A stretch of 64,000 nucleotides of DNA, taken from contig NZ_NERU01000002.1 of the NCBI RefSeq assembly GCF_003063265.1, positions 62,001-126,000 of the forward strand, written 5' to 3'. This DNA comes from Limnohabitans sp. WS1. GTDB lineage: Bacteria; Pseudomonadota; Gammaproteobacteria; Burkholderiales; Burkholderiaceae_C. The notes under the pieces are model-generated. The model searched no databases and was not told where the DNA came from. It saw nothing but the letters and a program-made list of their open reading frames with translations. Positions 45,699 to 55,466 of the stretch are shown here, piece by piece (positions within the stretch are counted from its first letter, which is position 1; each line of letters starts with the position of its first letter). Made by a program: the position numbers and the translations under genes.

Positions 45699-48600
45699 TT
45701 AAGGGGCGCTCGTGTCCTGGCCCTGACGGCTCGGGCTCAGGCCGGCTTTGCGGCGCAGCCACTGCGCCAGATCGTCCATGTAGCAGTACACCACCGGCAC
45801 CACCACCAGCGTCAACAGCGAGGAGGTGATGACCCCGCCAATGACCGCCTGGCCCATGGGCGCGCGTTGCTCGGCGCCTTCGCTCAAGGCAAAGGCCAGC
45901 GGCACCATGCCAAAAATCATGGCCAAGGTGGTCATCAAGATGGGGCGCAGCCGCACTTTGGCCGCCAGCAGCAGGGCTTCAGCGCGTTCCAGTCCGTCCT
46001 CACGGGCACGGATGGCAAAGTCCACCAGCAAGATGGCGTTTTTGGTGACCAGGCCCATGAGCATGATCACGCCAATGATGGAGAACATCGACAAAGTGGA
46101 GCGGAATGCCATCAGGGCCAGCACCACGCCGATCAGGGTCAGCGGCAGGGCGGTCATCAGGGCCAGGGGCTGCAAGAAGCTCTTGAACTGGCTGGCCAAA
46201 ATCATGTAGATGAAGATCACCGCCATGGCCAGGGCCGACAGGGCATAACCAAAGGACTCGGCCATGTTTTTGGTCGAGCCGCCAAAGCTGTAGCGGTAAC
46301 CGGGCGGCAGGCTCAGGCTGTCCATGGCTTTGCGGATGTCGGCCGAGACTTCCCCGGCGGAGCGTCCGAAGACGTTGGCGTTGATGGCCACCTCGCGCAT
46401 CATGTCGCGTCGGTTGATTTGGTTGGAGCCGGTGGTTTCGCTCACCTTGGCCACCTGGCCCAGGCGCACGATGCGTGGGCTGCCATCAGCGGCCGGTGTC
46501 ACCATGAAGGGCAAACGTTCAAGGTCTTGGGGGCTGTTGCGGGCCTCGAGTGCCAGACGCACATTCACGTCATAGGTCTGGTCGTCCGGTGCACGCCAGT
46601 TGCCCACGGTTTGCCCGGCCACCAGGGTGCGCAGGGGGCCGGCCAGTTGCGCCGTGCCCAGGCCCAGGTCTGAGGCCGCGTCGCGCAGCACTTCCACGCC
46701 AATCACGGGTTTGTTGGGCTTGACGCTGGAGTCCAGGTCCACCAAGCCGGGAATGTCCCGCACCTTGGCCAGGGCCAGCAGCGCCAGGCGCTCCAGCTCT
46801 TTTTGGTCCGGGCCTTGCAGCGAGAACTCCACTTGCTTGTTGCCGCCAATGGCGTCGAGCAAACCGGCGTGCGTGACCGCGATGCCGGGCACTTGTTTGA
46901 GGCGGTCGCGCAGGGCGGCGGACATCTGGTCGGCGTTGCGGCTGCGGTTTTTGCGGTCCACCAAACGGATGTACAGGTTGACGTTGTTCTTGCCCTGCGC
47001 GTTGGCGGTGTTGATCGTGCTGACGGTGTAGCGCACTTCCGGGAAGTCGCGCAGGATGGCTTCGACCTGCCGGGTTTTGGCCTCGGTGGCTTCGAGCGAT
47101 GTGCCCACCGGGGTTTCGAACTTGAGCGAGGTCTCGGAAAAGTCGGCTTTGGGCACAAATTCGGTGCCCAGCAAGCGGGTCATGAACACACTGGCCACAA
47201 AAATCGCCAAGGCCAGAAACACGGTGGACTTTTTGTGCACCAGCGCCCAGCGCAAGATGCTCTGGTAGCCGTCGGCCAGGCGCTCGGTGCTACGGTCAAA
47301 CCAGCCGGTCACGCGGCCAATGCTCTTGTCATACCAGTTGGCGGGGGCTTGGTTTTTGCCATGCGCTTCAATGGAAGGGTCGTGCCAGATGCTGGACAAC
47401 ATGGGGTCGAGCGTGAAGCTCACAAACATCGAGATCATCACGGCCGCCACGATGGTGATGCCGAACTCGTGGAAGAACTTGCCGATGATGCCTTCCATGA
47501 AGCCAATGGGCAAAAACACCGCCACGATGGACAAGGTGGTGGCCAGCACGGCCAGGCCAATTTCTTGTGTGCCCTCCAAAGAGGCCTTGTAGGCGCTTTT
47601 GCCCATCTGCACATGCCGCACGATGTTCTCGCGCACCACAATCGCGTCGTCGATCAAGAGGCCCACACACAGACTCAAAGCCATCAGCGTGATCATGTTG
47701 ATCGTGAAGCCGAACATCTGCATGAACATGAAGGTGCCGATCAGCGAGATCGGCAGCGTCAGGCCTGTGATGACGGTGGAGCGCCAGGAGTTGAGGAACA
47801 AAAACACGATCAACACCGTGAGGATGGCCCCCTCGATCAGGGTCTGGCGCACGTTGTTCACCGACACCCGAATAGGGCGTGAGTTGTCGGTGATGGGCTC
47901 AAGCCGCAGGCCCGGTGGCAGTTGGGCTTGCAACTCGGCCACGGCCTTGACCAGGCCATCCACCACTTGAATGGTGTTTTCGTCTTGCGACTTTTGCACC
48001 GACATCAAAAGCGTGCGCTGACCGTTGTACAGCGCCAGGTTCTCCAGCTCTTGCGCGCCGTCTTGCACCGTGGCCACTTGCGACAGGCGAATCGGGGTGC
48101 CGTTTTTGCGCGCCACGATGATGCGGCCAAAGTCTTCGGGCCGCGCCATCCGCGAGCTGATTTGGACCATGCGTTCTTGCTGCAGCGAGCGGATCCCGCC
48201 CACGGGCAAGTCTTGGTTTTCGTTGCGCACGGCGGCCACCACCTGCTCGGCCGTGACGCCCAGCGCCTCCATGTGTGCCGGTTGCAAATACAGGTTGATC
48301 TCGCGTTTGCTGCCACCCACCAAGGTGACCGAGCCCACACCGCGCACGTTTTCCAGGCGCTTTTTAAGCACTTGCTCTGACCAGTTGGTCAATTCCACGG
48401 CATTGAGTTTGTCACCTTCGGGGATGACGGCCAGCGACCACACGGCGCGGCTGGAGGGGTCAAAGCGCAGCACCCGGGGCTCTTTGACTTCGGTTCGCAG
48501 CAGGGGGCGCAGCGAGGCGACTTTTTCGCGCACATCTTCGGCGGCTTTGCGGCCGTCGATCTGCAGCTGAAACTCCATGATCACGACCGACTGGTTTTCA

Positions 48601-48854
48601 AAGCTGCGCGAGGTCAGGGTGCTGATGCCCGCGATCGAGTTGACGCCTTCTTCGATCTTTTTGGAGACCTCGCTCTCCACAATCTCGGGTGATGCCCCGG
48701 GGTATTCGGTGCTGATGACCACCACCGGAAAGTCGATGTTGGGGAACTGGTCAACTTTGAGGCGCTGGAAGGAAAAAATGCCCAGCACCACCAAGGCCAA
48801 CATGACCATGGTGGCAAACACCGGGTTTTGCAAACTGACACGGGTGAACCACAT
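45699..48854 (-). CDS. RND efflux transporter (AcrB/HAE-1 type inner membrane pump)
   Basis: The 1051-residue protein has the 12-helix RND plan with two large periplasmic loops. Motifs include [19 protein letters not shown] at the start, [13 protein letters not shown], and [18 protein letters not shown] with the proton-relay Asp pair in helix 4. GVSL-like membrane motifs [20 protein letters not shown] and the second-half [20 protein letters not shown] are also present. It exports amphiphilic compounds in exchange for protons. The start at 48854 matches the family; the longer frame overlaps the adaptor gene. It forms an operon with the adaptor and TetR genes. Confidence 0.93.
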   Translation of the reverse strand: MWFTRVSLQNPVFATMVMLALVVLGIFSFQRLKVDQFPNIDFPVVVISTEYPGASPEIVESEVSKKIEEGVNSIAGISTLTSRSFENQSVVIMEFQLQIDGRKAAEDVREKVASLRPLLRTEVKEPRVLRFDPSSRAVWSLAVIPEGDKLNAVELTNWSEQVLKKRLENVRGVGSVTLVGGSKREINLYLQPAHMEALGVTAEQVVAAVRNENQDLPVGGIRSLQQERMVQISSRMARPEDFGRIIVARKNGTPIRLSQVATVQDGAQELENLALYNGQRTLLMSVQKSQDENTIQVVDGLVKAVAELQAQLPPGLRLEPITDNSRPIRVSVNNVRQTLIEGAILTVLIVFLFLNSWRSTVITGLTLPISLIGTFMFMQMFGFTINMITLMALSLCVGLLIDDAIVVRENIVRHVQMGKSAYKASLEGTQEIGLAVLATTLSIVAVFLPIGFMEGIIGKFFHEFGITIVAAVMISMFVSFTLDPMLSSIWHDPSIEAHGKNQAPANWYDKSIGRVTGWFDRSTERLADGYQSILRWALVHKKSTVFLALAIFVASVFMTRLLGTEFVPKADFSETSLKFETPVGTSLEATEAKTRQVEAILRDFPEVRYTVSTINTANAQGKNNVNLYIRLVDRKNRSRNADQMSAALRDRLKQVPGIAVTHAGLLDAIGGNKQVEFSLQGPDQKELERLALLALAKVRDIPGLVDLDSSVKPNKPVIGVEVLRDAASDLGLGTAQLAGPLRTLVAGQTVGNWRAPDDQTYDVNVRLALEARNSPQDLERLPFMVTPAADGSPRIVRLGQVAKVSETTGSNQINRRDMMREVAINANVFGRSAGEVSADIRKAMDSLSLPPGYRYSFGGSTKNMAESFGYALSALAMAVIFIYMILASQFKSFLQPLALMTALPLTLIGVVLALMAFRSTLSMFSIIGVIMLMGLVTKNAILLVDFAIRAREDGLERAEALLLAAKVRLRPILMTTLAMIFGMVPLAFALSEGAEQRAPMGQAVIGGVITSSLLTLVVVPVVYCYMDDLAQWLRRKAGLSPSRQGQDTSAP

Positions 48855-48867
48855 GCTGAAAACCCTT

Positions 48868-50046
48868 TTATTTGGCTGCGCTGGCCGGCAAGGCCGGAGC
48901 GGCTGCAGAGGTCTGCGCTGACTTGGCGGGTGCGGTGAATTGGACTTGAACCCCTTCGCGCACCGCTCCCAAACTGCCCGCAAGCACTTGGGCCCCTTCG
49001 GACACGCCGGTCACCGCCACCAGGCTTTGGCGGTCACCCTCGCTGCGCACGCCCGGCTGCACCGTGATGTGGCGCACTTGGCCTTCTTGCACCACCTGCA
49101 CATAAGGCTGGGGTTTGTCGGTGCGCACGCTGCTCACGGGCACGGCCAGCACTTGCATGGTTTGTGTGCCCAAATTGCCTTGGGCAAACAGGCCTTGGCG
49201 CAAGCCCTCGCGTCCGTTGATGCCCAGGTACACCACGATGCTGCGGCTGCCCATCTGGGCGCTGGGGTTGATGCGCAAAACTTTGGCTGACACCGGTTCG
49301 GCCACGCCCTCGACCTGCAGCTGCGCCGTCATGCCCACGCGCACGCGGCTGGCGTCTTCGGCCGTCAGGGCCGCTTCCAGCTCGAGTTGCGACAGGTTGA
49401 TCACCTCGACCAGCCGGGCCTCAATGGCCACGCGCTCGCCAGGTTGGGCCAGGCGCTGCGCCACCACGCCCGTCAAGGGCGAGCGCAACGTGGCATCGGC
49501 CAGCGACTTGTTGGCCAGGTCCAGCGCTGCCAGCGCTGCTGCGTGTGTGGCCTTGGCCCCGTTCAGGCTGGCTTGCGAGGTGAGCAGGGCGGTTTGCGAG
49601 ATGAAGCCCTGGTTCACCAGCGCCTGGTTGTTGTCAAACTGGCGCTGGGCAATGTCCACCTGGGCTTTGGCCGCATCGGCTTGCTGTTGCGCCTGGCGTA
49701 CGCGGGCCTGGTATTCGCTGGGGTCGATGCGGGCGATGACTTGCCCGGCTTGCACGCGGTCGCCTTCCCGCACGCTGAGTTCTTGCAATTCACCGGCCAC
49801 ACGGGCCTTGACCACGGCGCTTTGGGTGGCTTTGAGGGGACCTGAAACCGCAATGCCCAAGCTCAGGTTTTGGGTCTGGGCTGTGAACACGTCGGTGCGG
49901 GCCAGCTCAATGCTGGAGATGGCCGTGGCGACTGTGGTGGCTGTGGGGACGGGGGCTGCCTTGCGCTGGCTGTTCCAGCGAGCGCCAATCACCACGAGAG
50001 CGGCCACAGCCACAGCCGACAGAATCCAGAGGGTTGATTTTTTCAT
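48868..50046 (-). CDS. RND periplasmic adaptor (membrane fusion protein)
   Basis: The 392-residue protein has an N-terminal anchor (STLWILSAVAVAALVVIGAR), a lipoyl half (GELQELSVREGDRVQAGQVIARID), an alpha-helical hairpin with Gln/Ala-rich coiled coil (residues about 125-185), and the second lipoyl half SPLTGVVAQRLAQPGERVA. It bridges the pump to a TolC-type channel. It has no lipobox, so it is anchored by the helix. It starts 32 bases after the tetR stop and ends 13 bases before the pump gene. Confidence 0.92.
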   Translation of the reverse strand: MKKSTLWILSAVAVAALVVIGARWNSQRKAAPVPTATTVATAISSIELARTDVFTAQTQNLSLGIAVSGPLKATQSAVVKARVAGELQELSVREGDRVQAGQVIARIDPSEYQARVRQAQQQADAAKAQVDIAQRQFDNNQALVNQGFISQTALLTSQASLNGAKATHAAALAALDLANKSLADATLRSPLTGVVAQRLAQPGERVAIEARLVEVINLSQLELEAALTAEDASRVRVGMTAQLQVEGVAEPVSAKVLRINPSAQMGSRSIVVYLGINGREGLRQGLFAQGNLGTQTMQVLAVPVSSVRTDKPQPYVQVVQEGQVRHITVQPGVRSEGDRQSLVAVTGVSEGAQVLAGSLGAVREGVQVQFTAPAKSAQTSAAAPALPASAAK

Positions 50047-50078
50047 GAGAATAGGGGGCAAAAATCGGGGGTGATCGC

Positions 50079-50723
50079 TCAACCGAGGGCCAAGCCACGC
50101 ATCAACAATTGGGCGTGTTGCGAAATGAAGGCTTCCGGGTCGATCTGTTCATGGTTGGGGCAGCACGGCCCCATGGAGTGCTTCCACATGACCAAAAACA
50201 GCAGGGGGGCCATGACCGAATGCAAGGCCAGCTCGACATTCACGGGGCGAAACTCGCCTTGGCTGATGCCTTTTTGCAAGGCATTGCGCACCAAAGCGTG
50301 GCCAGGCTCGATGACTTCGGTGCGGTAAAACTGTGCGAGTTCGGGAAAGTTACTGGCCTCGCTCATCACCAGTTTGGAGATGCCCGAGGCCTTGGTGTCG
50401 CCATAGCGGTGCCACCATTGCAGCATCATCCATTCCAGCAACTGGCCGCATGTGCCCTGAAAATGGGCCACTTCGGCGGCACCTTGGGCGACGGGCTCCA
50501 CAACGCTGGCCCGCACCACGGCTTTGAACAGGTCTTCTTTGCTGGGAAAGTACAAAAACAAGGTGCCCTTGGACACGCCCGCCCGAGCAGCCACCTCTTC
50601 GACGCGGGTAGCGGCATAGCCTTTTTCCACGAACAAGTCCAAAGCCGCTTCGAGCAGTTCGCCCGGGCGGTCTTGTTTGCGGCGTTCGCGTTTGTGGGGG
50701 GCGTGGGCTTCTGTGACGTTCAC
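50079..50723 (-). CDS. TetR/AcrR-family repressor of the RND operon
   Basis: The 214-residue protein has a TetR N-terminal domain: ELLEAALDLFVEKGYAATRVEEVAARAGVSKGTLFLYFPSKEDLF (the recognition helix being VSKGTLFLYF), then a divergent ligand-binding half. The start is taken as GTG at 50721-50723; a TTG one codon upstream is also open, and neither has a Shine-Dalgarno sequence. It is first in the tetR-adaptor-pump operon and probably represses it. Confidence 0.88.
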   Translation of the reverse strand: MNVTEAHAPHKRERRKQDRPGELLEAALDLFVEKGYAATRVEEVAARAGVSKGTLFLYFPSKEDLFKAVVRASVVEPVAQGAAEVAHFQGTCGQLLEWMMLQWWHRYGDTKASGISKLVMSEASNFPELAQFYRTEVIEPGHALVRNALQKGISQGEFRPVNVELALHSVMAPLLFLVMWKHSMGPCCPNHEQIDPEAFISQHAQLLMRGLALG

Positions 50724-50739
50724 CAAAAATCAATTAATG

Positions 50740-50753
50740 ACTAAGAGGTTAGT
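50740..50753. promoter_or_regulatory. Candidate TetR operator
   Basis: ACTAAGAGGTTAGT is a 5-4-5 inverted repeat 17 bases upstream of the tetR start. ACTAACCTCTTAGT on the other strand overlaps where the promoter of the efflux operon should be. It is a plausible autoregulatory site; the assignment rests on symmetry and position. Confidence 0.5.
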
Positions 50754-51046
50754 AATATAGGGGCAGAGGGTGGTGACGTCAAGGCCGAGTTATGAAAGCA
50801 AGGTGGTGAGGCAACAGTGCGCAAGTTCCGTTATGAGTACAAAGTGATGGGTGCTTAGTTGGTTATATGTTTTTTTATCAGCACGATTGCATGGAGGTTA
50901 CATATGAATTTATGAGTTTATGGTGATGAAAATCATCAAATACAAGTTCGTCTTAATCCAATGATGAATTTGGACATCGGGTTTGTCTGAATCGAGAACA
51001 GGTGAGTTACAGGAAATAGTTAAACACCTGCAATCGATTTCAAACC
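50754..51046. other. AT-rich intergenic stretch before the export-operon remnant
   Basis: This region of about 290 bases is clearly richer in A and T than its neighbours. It contains GGAGG before a three-codon ATG frame (about 50893-50908) and only tiny frames (for example 12 codons starting near 50926). No bacteriocin-like precursor with a double-glycine leader was found. It likely holds the promoter of the HlyD-like gene. Confidence 0.5.
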
Positions 51047-52105
51047 ATGACTTCCAACAACCTGTTTCGACCTGAAGTGATGCAAGCCCGGCAAACCGCC
51101 TGGCTGGGTGGCATTCGTGTCGGACACAAACCCAAGTTCAGCGCAGTGGCCGGTGTGGCTTTGCTGCTGGCCGGTTGCTTGGTCACGTTTGCAGTGTGGG
51201 GCCAAGTGGCCCGCAAGTCGCGCATTCCGGGTGTCCACATGCCACTGCAGGGCACCGTGCAGCTCAGTGCCAATGCGCCCGGGGTGCTGACTGAGCAATG
51301 GGTGCAAGACGGCGAACAAGTCACCGCCGGTCAAGCCCTGTTTGTGCTGGGCACCGACCGCCCCACGGCAGAAGGATCGGCCGCTGTCTTGCTGGCCGCC
51401 CACTTGGCCCAGCGCCGCAGCACGCTGGAGGCCGAACGCTCCGCCCGCGTGCAGCAAACCCGCCAAAGAGACAGCACGCTGCAAGACCGCATCCGAGCGC
51501 TGGACCATGAAATCACCCAAGCCCAGCAAGAAGCTGTTTTGGCAAGCAGCCGGGTCGCGTTGGCCAAAAAGACGCTGGGCCGTTACCAGCAAATGGCCAA
51601 AGAGGGTTTTGTGTCAGACATCCAAGCGCAAAACAAGCAAGAGGAACTGATCGACCTGCAAGCCCGGGTCGAAAACACCCAACGCAATGCCGCCACCTTG
51701 CAGCGAGAACAACAAAGCCTGCAAGCCGAGCGGCAAGCCAACCAACGCCAACTGAACATCGACCTGAGCCAGCTGGACCGGGCTTTGGCCGCCTTGGCGC
51801 AAGAACACACGGAAAACCAGTCGCGTCAAACCATTGTCATCACGGCCCCCCAATCGGGCGTGGTCTCCAGCATCCACCTGCCCAAGGGGGTGTCCGTCCA
51901 AGCGGGCCAAAGCGTGGCCACCTTGCTGCCCGCCGATGCCAACACCCCTGTCAAGACAGAACTGCAAGCCACCTTGTATGCCCCCAGCCGCACCGCTGGG
52001 TTCATCCAGCCCGGGCAAACCGTGTGGATGCGCTACGGTGCCTACCCGTATCAAAAGTTTGGCCTAGCCCAAGGACGAGTGCACCACCCTGGACATTGGC
52101 AATGA
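51047..52105 (+). CDS. HlyD/CvaA-like export accessory protein, C-terminally truncated
   Basis: The 352-residue protein has an N-terminal membrane helix (FSAVAGVALLLAGCLVTFAVWG), a lipoyl half (GVLTEQWVQDGEQVTAGQAL), a long Gln-rich coiled coil (residues about 120-250), and a second lipoyl half with TAPQSGVVSSIHLPKGVSVQ. This is the adaptor type used with peptidase-containing bacteriocin ABC exporters. Homologues normally run on past YPYQKFGLAQG by about 90 residues; here the frame turns into RVHHPGHWQ and stops. The break coincides with the start of an ABC exporter fragment in another frame, so a deletion removed the end of this gene. Confidence 0.85.
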   Translation: MTSNNLFRPEVMQARQTAWLGGIRVGHKPKFSAVAGVALLLAGCLVTFAVWGQVARKSRIPGVHMPLQGTVQLSANAPGVLTEQWVQDGEQVTAGQALFVLGTDRPTAEGSAAVLLAAHLAQRRSTLEAERSARVQQTRQRDSTLQDRIRALDHEITQAQQEAVLASSRVALAKKTLGRYQQMAKEGFVSDIQAQNKQEELIDLQARVENTQRNAATLQREQQSLQAERQANQRQLNIDLSQLDRALAALAQEHTENQSRQTIVITAPQSGVVSSIHLPKGVSVQAGQSVATLLPADANTPVKTELQATLYAPSRTAGFIQPGQTVWMRYGAYPYQKFGLAQGRVHHPGHWQ

Positions 52106-52286
52106 ACAAGCAGTCAATGCCGTCCTGGCCCAGATGCCGCTCACGCGCATCGTGATCGCCCATCGGCCAGAGACGATTGCCCATGCGCAGAGGCGGGTTG
52201 AGATGACGGCGGAGGGCCTCGCACAGGTGAGCAACGCAGACGTATCAAAAACTATTTTTAAGGAGAAAACATGTTTCAAAGAATGA
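52074..52286 (+). pseudogene. 3' remnant of a peptidase-type bacteriocin ABC exporter
   Basis: In the frame starting at 52074 the translation reads DECTTLDIGNEQAVNAVLA, then QMPLTRIVIAHRPETIAHAQ, and continues to a TGA at 52284-52286. This is the end of an ABC ATPase: the D-loop (normally DEATSALD), then the switch histidine in IAHRP. Nothing of the peptidase, membrane or Walker A parts remains, and there is no start codon. It overlaps the HlyD-like frame by 32 bases and the next gene's start by 16 bases. The original operon order was therefore adaptor, exporter, DUF3857 protein. Confidence 0.85.
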
Positions 52287-54157
52287 GTTACCAACGCATT
52301 GCACTGGCAGCGACACTCTGGTGGTCATGTCAAGCCACCAGCATTGCGCAGCCGGCGGCGTTCACGCCCAACGCCACCGTCCTGAAAGACCGCATTTCGT
52401 ATGTGGTCCAAGCCGATGGCCGCTATACAAAAGAAGTGGTGGAAGAAATCCAGATCAACACGGACCAGGGCGTCAAGGAGCGCAGTCAACTGCGAATGCC
52501 TTTCAGCACCACATTGCAAGCGCTTGAAGTCCTGCAGGCTTACACCATTACCAAAGATGGCAAGCGCATCGATGTCAAACCGGAAGAGATTCGCGAACAG
52601 CAGAGTCCCGCCAGTGCGGGTGCGCCCATGTTCGACGATCACAAAGTCAAAGTGGTCATCTTCCCCGCCGTTGAAGTTGGTGCACGCTTGGGCGTTCACT
52701 CGCGCATGACACAGAAGACGCCGCTGTTCAAAGGCCATTTTTATGACCTGGAAGCAGCGTGGCCACAAGTGGAGTTCAAGTCATTTGAAATCACGGTCAA
52801 AGCACCAAAGTCCATGAAACTTCAGGTGGCGGCCAACAAGATGAATGGCGGAGAAGTGCCATCCGAAGACCCTGCGCAACAAGTTTGGAAATGGTCGCAG
52901 GAGAACGTGAAAGCCTCTCCCCCAGAAATGGCTGCCACCAGCCCGCATGAGCGCATTCCGCATGTGGCCATGACCAGCTTTGCCAGCTATGCAGATGCCG
53001 CCAAAGCCTACCTGGAGCGTGCTCAATCCAAATCGGCAGTGACCCCGAGCATTCAAAAACTCGCCGATGACATCACACAGGGCATGACTGACCGCCGTCA
53101 ACAAGCCCAGGTGCTGTACCAGTGGGTGAACCACAACATTCGGTACGTGGCCATTTTTTTGGGCTTTGGCGGTGTAGTGCCGCACGAGGCACAAGCCATT
53201 GCCGATGCGCGTTACGGCGACTGCAAGGACAAAACCACCTTGCTGCAAGCCTTGCTGTCAGCCAAGGGCATCGCCAGCAGCACGGCACTGATCAATGCCA
53301 CCGATGTCTACTGGCTACCTTCCATCGCCATGCCCACCACGGCATTCAACCATGCCATCACCTACATCCCTGAGTTCAACTTGTTCCTAGACGCCACGCC
53401 CGGCAAAGCCATGTTTGGCACCCTGTCGCCGCAATTGCTGGGCAAGCACGCCTTGGTCATCCAGAATGCCAAGGGCGAACCAGAGATGATGAAAGTGCCT
53501 CTCGGTGAGTCAGGCGCCAACGCGGTCCAGATTGACACTGTTTTGGAACTCAACAGCCAAGGGCAGATCACAGGCCGAAGCAAGATTCAATCGACAGGCT
53601 ACCTGGATTTGTTGGCACGGCAAATCATGTCTTCCTTGCCGCCTGGTGTGGAGCCGCAACTGGTCAGCCAACTGCTGACCATGTCAGGGCAAAGTGGTTC
53701 AGGAAATCTGATCCACAAGAACGAGGAAGATACTTCAAAACCCTATAGCTACGAAGCCATTTTTGTGTTGCCCAACGCTGTGCAGCTGCCTGGCCCCGGC
53801 GCCATGGCTATCCCGCAAGGCATCAAGGGTTTTTCAAGCATTGCGAATACATTCGCGTTCATTGCGCCTGAGCTGCGGACTCAGCCTTTGATTTTTGGGA
53901 ATGGAAAAATCATTGAGAACATGCTCCTGAAATTGCCTCAAGATATTTCGGTGAGTCGTTTGCCCGCCCCCGTCTCAATGGAAACACCTTTTGGCCGTTA
54001 CATATCCATATACGAACTGAAGGGGCGTGAACTGAGGGTGCAACGTCAACTGGTGATAGAACTCTCCGACATCATCGTTCAGCCGAAGGACTACCCCCAG
54101 TTGCGCAGCATGGGCAATGCCGTGATGAGGGATTTGCGCAGCCAGGTGGTGTATTGA
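52271..54157 (+). CDS. DUF3857 / transglutaminase-like periplasmic protein
   Basis: The 628-residue protein has a signal peptide (cleavage after SIAQ or nearby), a DUF3857 beta-sandwich domain (residues about 40-230), and a transglutaminase-like domain with the catalytic set Cys in YGDCKDKTTLLQALL, His in FNHAITYI and Asp in LFLDATPG. A C-terminal domain follows. A clear AAGGAG lies upstream of the ATG. Its function is unknown; it follows the bacteriocin export remnant and may have modified or handled the exported product, or may serve the envelope independently. The frame is intact. Confidence 0.85.
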   Translation: MFQRMSYQRIALAATLWWSCQATSIAQPAAFTPNATVLKDRISYVVQADGRYTKEVVEEIQINTDQGVKERSQLRMPFSTTLQALEVLQAYTITKDGKRIDVKPEEIREQQSPASAGAPMFDDHKVKVVIFPAVEVGARLGVHSRMTQKTPLFKGHFYDLEAAWPQVEFKSFEITVKAPKSMKLQVAANKMNGGEVPSEDPAQQVWKWSQENVKASPPEMAATSPHERIPHVAMTSFASYADAAKAYLERAQSKSAVTPSIQKLADDITQGMTDRRQQAQVLYQWVNHNIRYVAIFLGFGGVVPHEAQAIADARYGDCKDKTTLLQALLSAKGIASSTALINATDVYWLPSIAMPTTAFNHAITYIPEFNLFLDATPGKAMFGTLSPQLLGKHALVIQNAKGEPEMMKVPLGESGANAVQIDTVLELNSQGQITGRSKIQSTGYLDLLARQIMSSLPPGVEPQLVSQLLTMSGQSGSGNLIHKNEEDTSKPYSYEAIFVLPNAVQLPGPGAMAIPQGIKGFSSIANTFAFIAPELRTQPLIFGNGKIIENMLLKLPQDISVSRLPAPVSMETPFGRYISIYELKGRELRVQRQLVIELSDIIVQPKDYPQLRSMGNAVMRDLRSQVVY

Positions 54158-54179
54158 CCGGATTGATGTTGCTGAGGCC

Positions 54180-55367
54180 TCAGTTCGAGAAAGCAGGAAT
54201 CCCGGTGATCGCGCGGCCCAAAATCAGGGCGTGCACGTCGTGTGTGCCTTCGTAGGTGTTGACCACTTCCAGGTTCACCAGGTGACGGGCTACGCCGTAT
54301 TCGGCGCTGATGCCGTTGCCGCCCATCATGTCGCGGGCCATGCGGGCGATGTCCAGGGCCTTGCCGCAGCTGTTGCGCTTGAGGATGGAGGTCAGGTCCA
54401 CCGAAGCGGTGCCTTCGTCCTTCATGCGGCCCAGGCGCAGGCAGCCCTGCAGGCCCAGGCTGATCTCGGTCAGCATGTCGGCCAGTTTCTTCTGGATCAG
54501 CTGGTTGGCGGCCAAGGGGCGGCCAAACTGCTGGCGGTCCATCACATACTGGCGGGCACGAGCGTAGCAGTCTTCGGCAGCGCCCAAGGCGCCCCAAGCG
54601 ATGCCGTAGCGGGCGCTGTTCAGGCAAGTGAAGGGGCCTTTCAAGCCGCGCACTTCAGGGAAAGCGTTTTCTTCAGGGCAGAAGACTTCGTCCATGACGA
54701 TCTCGCCGGTGATCGACGCGCGCAAGCCCACCTTGCCGTGCACAGCGGGGGCGCTCAGGCCTTTCCAGCCTTTTTCCAAAATGAAGCCACGGATCTGGCC
54801 GCCGTCGTCCTTGGCCCAGACCACAAACACGTCGGCAATCGGGCTGTTGGTGATCCACATCTTGGCGCCGCTGATGCTGTAGCCGCCGTCCACTTTCTTG
54901 GCGCGGGTGATCATGCTGCCGGGGTCCGAGCCGTGGTTGGGTTCGGTCAGGCCAAAGCAGCCGATCCACTCGCCACGCGCCAGCTTGGGCAGGTATTTTT
55001 GCTTTTGCGCTTCGGTGCCGAAGTCGTTGATGGGCAACATGACCAAAGAAGACTGCACGCTCATCATGGAGCGGTAGCCCGAGTCCACGCGCTCGACTTC
55101 GCGCGCCACCAGGCCGTAGCAAACGTAATTGAGGCCTGCGCCGCCGTACTGCTCGGGGATGGTGGCCCCCAAAAGGCCCAGTTCGCCCATCTCGCGGAAG
55201 ATGGCCACGTCGGTGGTTTCGTTCAAGAAAGCGTCTTTCACGCGGGGCAGCAGGCGTTCCTGGCAGTAGGCGCGGGCCGCTTCTTGCACCTGACGCTCGT
55301 CGTCGGTCAGTTGAGCGCTGAGGTTGAAGGGGTCTTCCCAGCTGAAGGTATTTTTGGTGGTGGCCAT
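54180..55367 (-). CDS. gcdH: Glutaryl-CoA dehydrogenase
   Basis: The 395-residue acyl-CoA dehydrogenase has [28 protein letters not shown] (in two parts in GcdH alignments: [26 protein letters not shown]), [30 protein letters not shown] and the C-terminal [20 protein letters not shown] that contains the catalytic Glu. It converts glutaryl-CoA to crotonyl-CoA in lysine, tryptophan and benzoate breakdown and feeds electrons to ETF. AGGAGA lies before the ATG. It is divergent from a LysR-type gene, the usual GcdH arrangement. Confidence 0.94.
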   Translation of the reverse strand: MATTKNTFSWEDPFNLSAQLTDDERQVQEAARAYCQERLLPRVKDAFLNETTDVAIFREMGELGLLGATIPEQYGGAGLNYVCYGLVAREVERVDSGYRSMMSVQSSLVMLPINDFGTEAQKQKYLPKLARGEWIGCFGLTEPNHGSDPGSMITRAKKVDGGYSISGAKMWITNSPIADVFVVWAKDDGGQIRGFILEKGWKGLSAPAVHGKVGLRASITGEIVMDEVFCPEENAFPEVRGLKGPFTCLNSARYGIAWGALGAAEDCYARARQYVMDRQQFGRPLAANQLIQKKLADMLTEISLGLQGCLRLGRMKDEGTASVDLTSILKRNSCGKALDIARMARDMMGGNGISAEYGVARHLVNLEVVNTYEGTHDVHALILGRAITGIPAFSN

Positions 55368-55412
55368 GGTGGATGTCTCCTTGAAAAATCTTGAAGCCGA
55401 TTGTCAGGCTGA

Positions 55413-55448
55413 GATGAATAGTTGTCTAATATCGATTGCCTATTCATC
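55413..55448. promoter_or_regulatory. Candidate LysR operator in the gcdH divergent region
   Basis: GATGAATAG (55413-55421) and CTATTCATC (55440-55448) form a perfect 9-bp inverted repeat separated by 18 bases between gcdH and the LysR gene. It would suit a LysR-type dimer of dimers. Symmetry and position are the only evidence. Confidence 0.5.
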
Positions 55449-55466
55449 AATACATTATTTTAATTC

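Noticed and set aside
50754..51046. Bacteriocin precursor peptide upstream of the HlyD-like gene
   Set aside because: Only frames of up to about 12 codons occur and none has a double-glycine leader.
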